Below, in pieces: positions 7,677 to 8,091 of a stretch of 8,091 bases of DNA (the first letter of the stretch is position 1; every line of letters starts with the position of its first letter). The stretch comes from an uncultured Gammaproteobacteria bacterium (lineage in GTDB: Bacteria > Pseudomonadota > Gammaproteobacteria > CAIUAS01), in assembly GCA_903897205.1 (NCBI GenBank), contig CAIUAS010000080.1:1-8091 (forward strand), given 5' to 3'. The position numbers and the translations under genes were made by a program. The notes under the pieces were generated by a model, which was not told the DNA's origin, made no database searches, and saw nothing but the letters and a program-made list of their open reading frames with translations.

Positions 7677-7692
7677 CTTAAAAAAACTTAAG
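7677..7692 (-). promoter_or_regulatory. Tandem CTTAA-type repeat, possible response-regulator site
   Basis: On the - strand this reads CTTAAG-TTTT-TTTAAG, two direct hexamers of the form YTTAAK, 10 bases from start to start, placed just upstream of the candidate -35. The known PmrA box of enterobacteria is YTTAAK-N5-YTTAAK, and Legionella and Coxiella PmrA sites are also tandem TTAA repeats; here the spacing is one base short of that. The resemblance is seen in the sequence; that a PmrA-type regulator binds it is inference, and A+T-rich DNA gives such matches by chance. Confidence 0.35.
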
Positions 7693-7701
7693 GGCATTTA
7701 C

Positions 7702-7714
7702 TTCTGTGACAGAA
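7702..7714. promoter_or_regulatory. 13-base palindrome, possible operator
   Basis: TTCTGT-G-ACAGAA is a perfect inverted repeat with 6-base arms and one central base. It overlaps the candidate -35 of the + strand promoter. A third half-site, ACAGAA, lies at 7670-7675, next to the -35 of the - strand promoter. This arrangement suits a dimeric regulator acting on both divergent promoters. It is not a standard LexA or other site that I can name. Confidence 0.35.
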
Positions 7715-7733
7715 CCTAGTTTATCGCTAGAAT
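7706..7733 (+). promoter_or_regulatory. Candidate + strand promoter
   Basis: GTGACA (7706-7711) and TAGAAT (7728-7733) each match five of six sigma-70 consensus bases, with a 16-base spacer. Transcription would start near 7740 and run rightward, giving a leader of roughly 340 bases before the possible ATG at 8079. No closer protein gene is convincing, so the transcript may be a long leader or a small RNA. Confidence 0.4.
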
Positions 7734-7743
7734 ATAGTACTAT
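7734..7743. promoter_or_regulatory. 10-base palindrome at the presumed start of transcription
   Basis: ATAGTACTAT is a perfect self-complementary decamer lying directly after the candidate -10, where the + strand transcript would begin. This is a classic operator position, but a palindrome this short and A+T-rich may be chance. Confidence 0.25.
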
Positions 7744-7816
7744 GACATAATGAAATCAAAATGTTTAGCCTTGGGCGTGAAATATCAGCGGGGCATGGCT
7801 CTAGCGCATTCATAAT

Positions 7817-7905
7817 GCTTAACATGTTTTCACCTATTACTTGTTGCTAATGAGTTAAGCTGATGCACAGCTACCGTGAGATTCACGCCTCGATGCGGTG
7901 CATCA
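7817..7905 (+). other. Adjacent inverted repeats, possible structured RNA
   Basis: GCTTAAC (7817-7823) pairs with GTTAAGC (7854-7860). Directly next to it, TGATGCAC (7861-7868) pairs with GTGCATCA (7898-7905). Inside the second stem, CGTGA (7875-7879) and TCACG (7883-7887) form a 5-base-pair hairpin with a GAT loop. The two large stems abut without an unpaired base, so they could stack end to end. The region begins a G+C-rich island in A+T-rich surroundings, a common mark of structured RNA. It matches no riboswitch or RNA family that I recognise, and the strand is inferred from the candidate promoter. Confidence 0.35.
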
Positions 7906-8019
7906 TCCATGGCTCATGGTCATACGTCGTTGCTTTACATTTTCTCGCAACCGAGTGCTCGATCTTTGAACTGCGGTCTCGACGTGGGATGGCGAGTCTT
8001 GGGGCCGGGCCAGGAATTT

Positions 8020-8060
8020 CATACGTGGATCGATCTTTCCGTGGGATCGGTGATCGTATG
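8020..8060 (+). repeat. Imperfect hairpin before the right-edge ATG
   Basis: CATACG (8020-8025) pairs with CGTATG (8055-8060), and inner ATC/GAT and GATC/GATC pairs extend the stem to about 13 base pairs with one 3-base bulge on each side. No T-run follows on either strand, so it does not look like a terminator. It lies 18 bases before the possible start codon at 8079 and could belong to a leader structure. The stretch from 7906 to 8019 is G+C-rich but holds no further feature I can support. Confidence 0.3.
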
Positions 8061-8078
8061 AGGGATTGAAAAAGAATC

Positions 8079-8091
8079 ATGTCGAAAAACA
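8079..8091 (+). CDS. Possible start of the next gene (3'-partial)
   Basis: The window ends in an ATG followed by codons for Ser, Lys and Asn, a common bacterial N-terminus. An A/G-rich stretch precedes it, but the best Shine-Dalgarno-like GAGG (8060-8063) is 15 bases away, farther than usual. Only four codons are visible, so nothing can be said of the product. The sense of the leftover region and the candidate + strand promoter fit a gene here, but this remains a guess. Confidence 0.3.

Noticed and set aside
7702..7714. LexA (SOS) box
   Set aside because: The arms CTGT and ACAG are present but separated by one base rather than the eight of the gammaproteobacterial LexA site.
7750..7815. 21-residue open frame (MKSKCLALGVKYQRGMALAHS) just after the candidate + strand promoter
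   Set aside because: Its position would suit a leader peptide, but it lacks a Shine-Dalgarno sequence and has no run of regulatory codons or terminator hairpin to support attenuation.
7817..8060. CRISPR array, tRNA or known riboswitch
   Set aside because: There are no regularly spaced direct repeats, no cloverleaf or T-loop signature, and no core motif of a riboswitch class that I know.
7863..8069. 68-residue + strand open frame
   Set aside because: It has no recognisable motif and no good ribosome site, and it overlaps two other equally unconvincing frames in a G+C-rich stretch where chance open frames are common.
7883..8080. 65-residue - strand open frame
   Set aside because: Arg/Pro-rich low-information sequence with no family features; its start overlaps the ATG at 8079, and it looks like a by-product of base composition.

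Overview
The window is dominated by the distal part of a type II secretion system (T2SS) operon. Eight general secretion pathway genes run left to right on the + strand in the standard order gspF-G-H-I-J-K-L-M (positions 1 to 5916). The first is cut by the window's left edge. Gaps are short: 43, 3, 15 and 3 bases for F-G, G-H, H-I and J-K, a 4-base ATGA overlap for I-J, 56 bases for K-L and 2 bases for L-M. The block reads as one co-transcribed unit whose promoter lies outside the window, upstream of gspF. Together the genes encode the inner-membrane platform (F, L, M), the major pseudopilin (G) and the four minor pseudopilins of the pseudopilus tip (H, I, J, K). gspC, gspD and gspE, encoding the clamp protein, secretin and ATPase, are not visible, and gspN is absent after gspM.

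On the - strand, tail to tail with gspM, is a 569-residue gene (5913 to 7622) with no family I recognise. Its product is a soluble, Lys/Glu-rich, largely helical and coiled-coil protein with a possible small alpha/beta domain at the N-terminus. The stop codons of gspM and this gene share one TTAA, so there is no intergenic space and no visible terminator between them.

The last 456 bases before the right edge (7623 to 8078) hold no convincing protein gene. They contain a candidate - strand promoter for the 569-residue gene with a tandem CTTAA-type repeat upstream, a candidate + strand promoter, two short palindromes, and a G+C-rich stretch (about 54% over 7861 to 8060, against about 40% and 33% in single 60-base samples of the T2SS block and the - strand gene) rich in inverted repeats. 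At the far right an ATG (8079) may open the next gene.

The full pseudopilin and platform set and the rather low G+C content point to a gammaproteobacterium. A Legionellales-type host is a reasonable guess, because a T2SS beside an orphan coiled-coil protein under a PmrA-like repeat would suit that group. No sequence here proves it, and the effector idea for the - strand gene is a hypothesis only.
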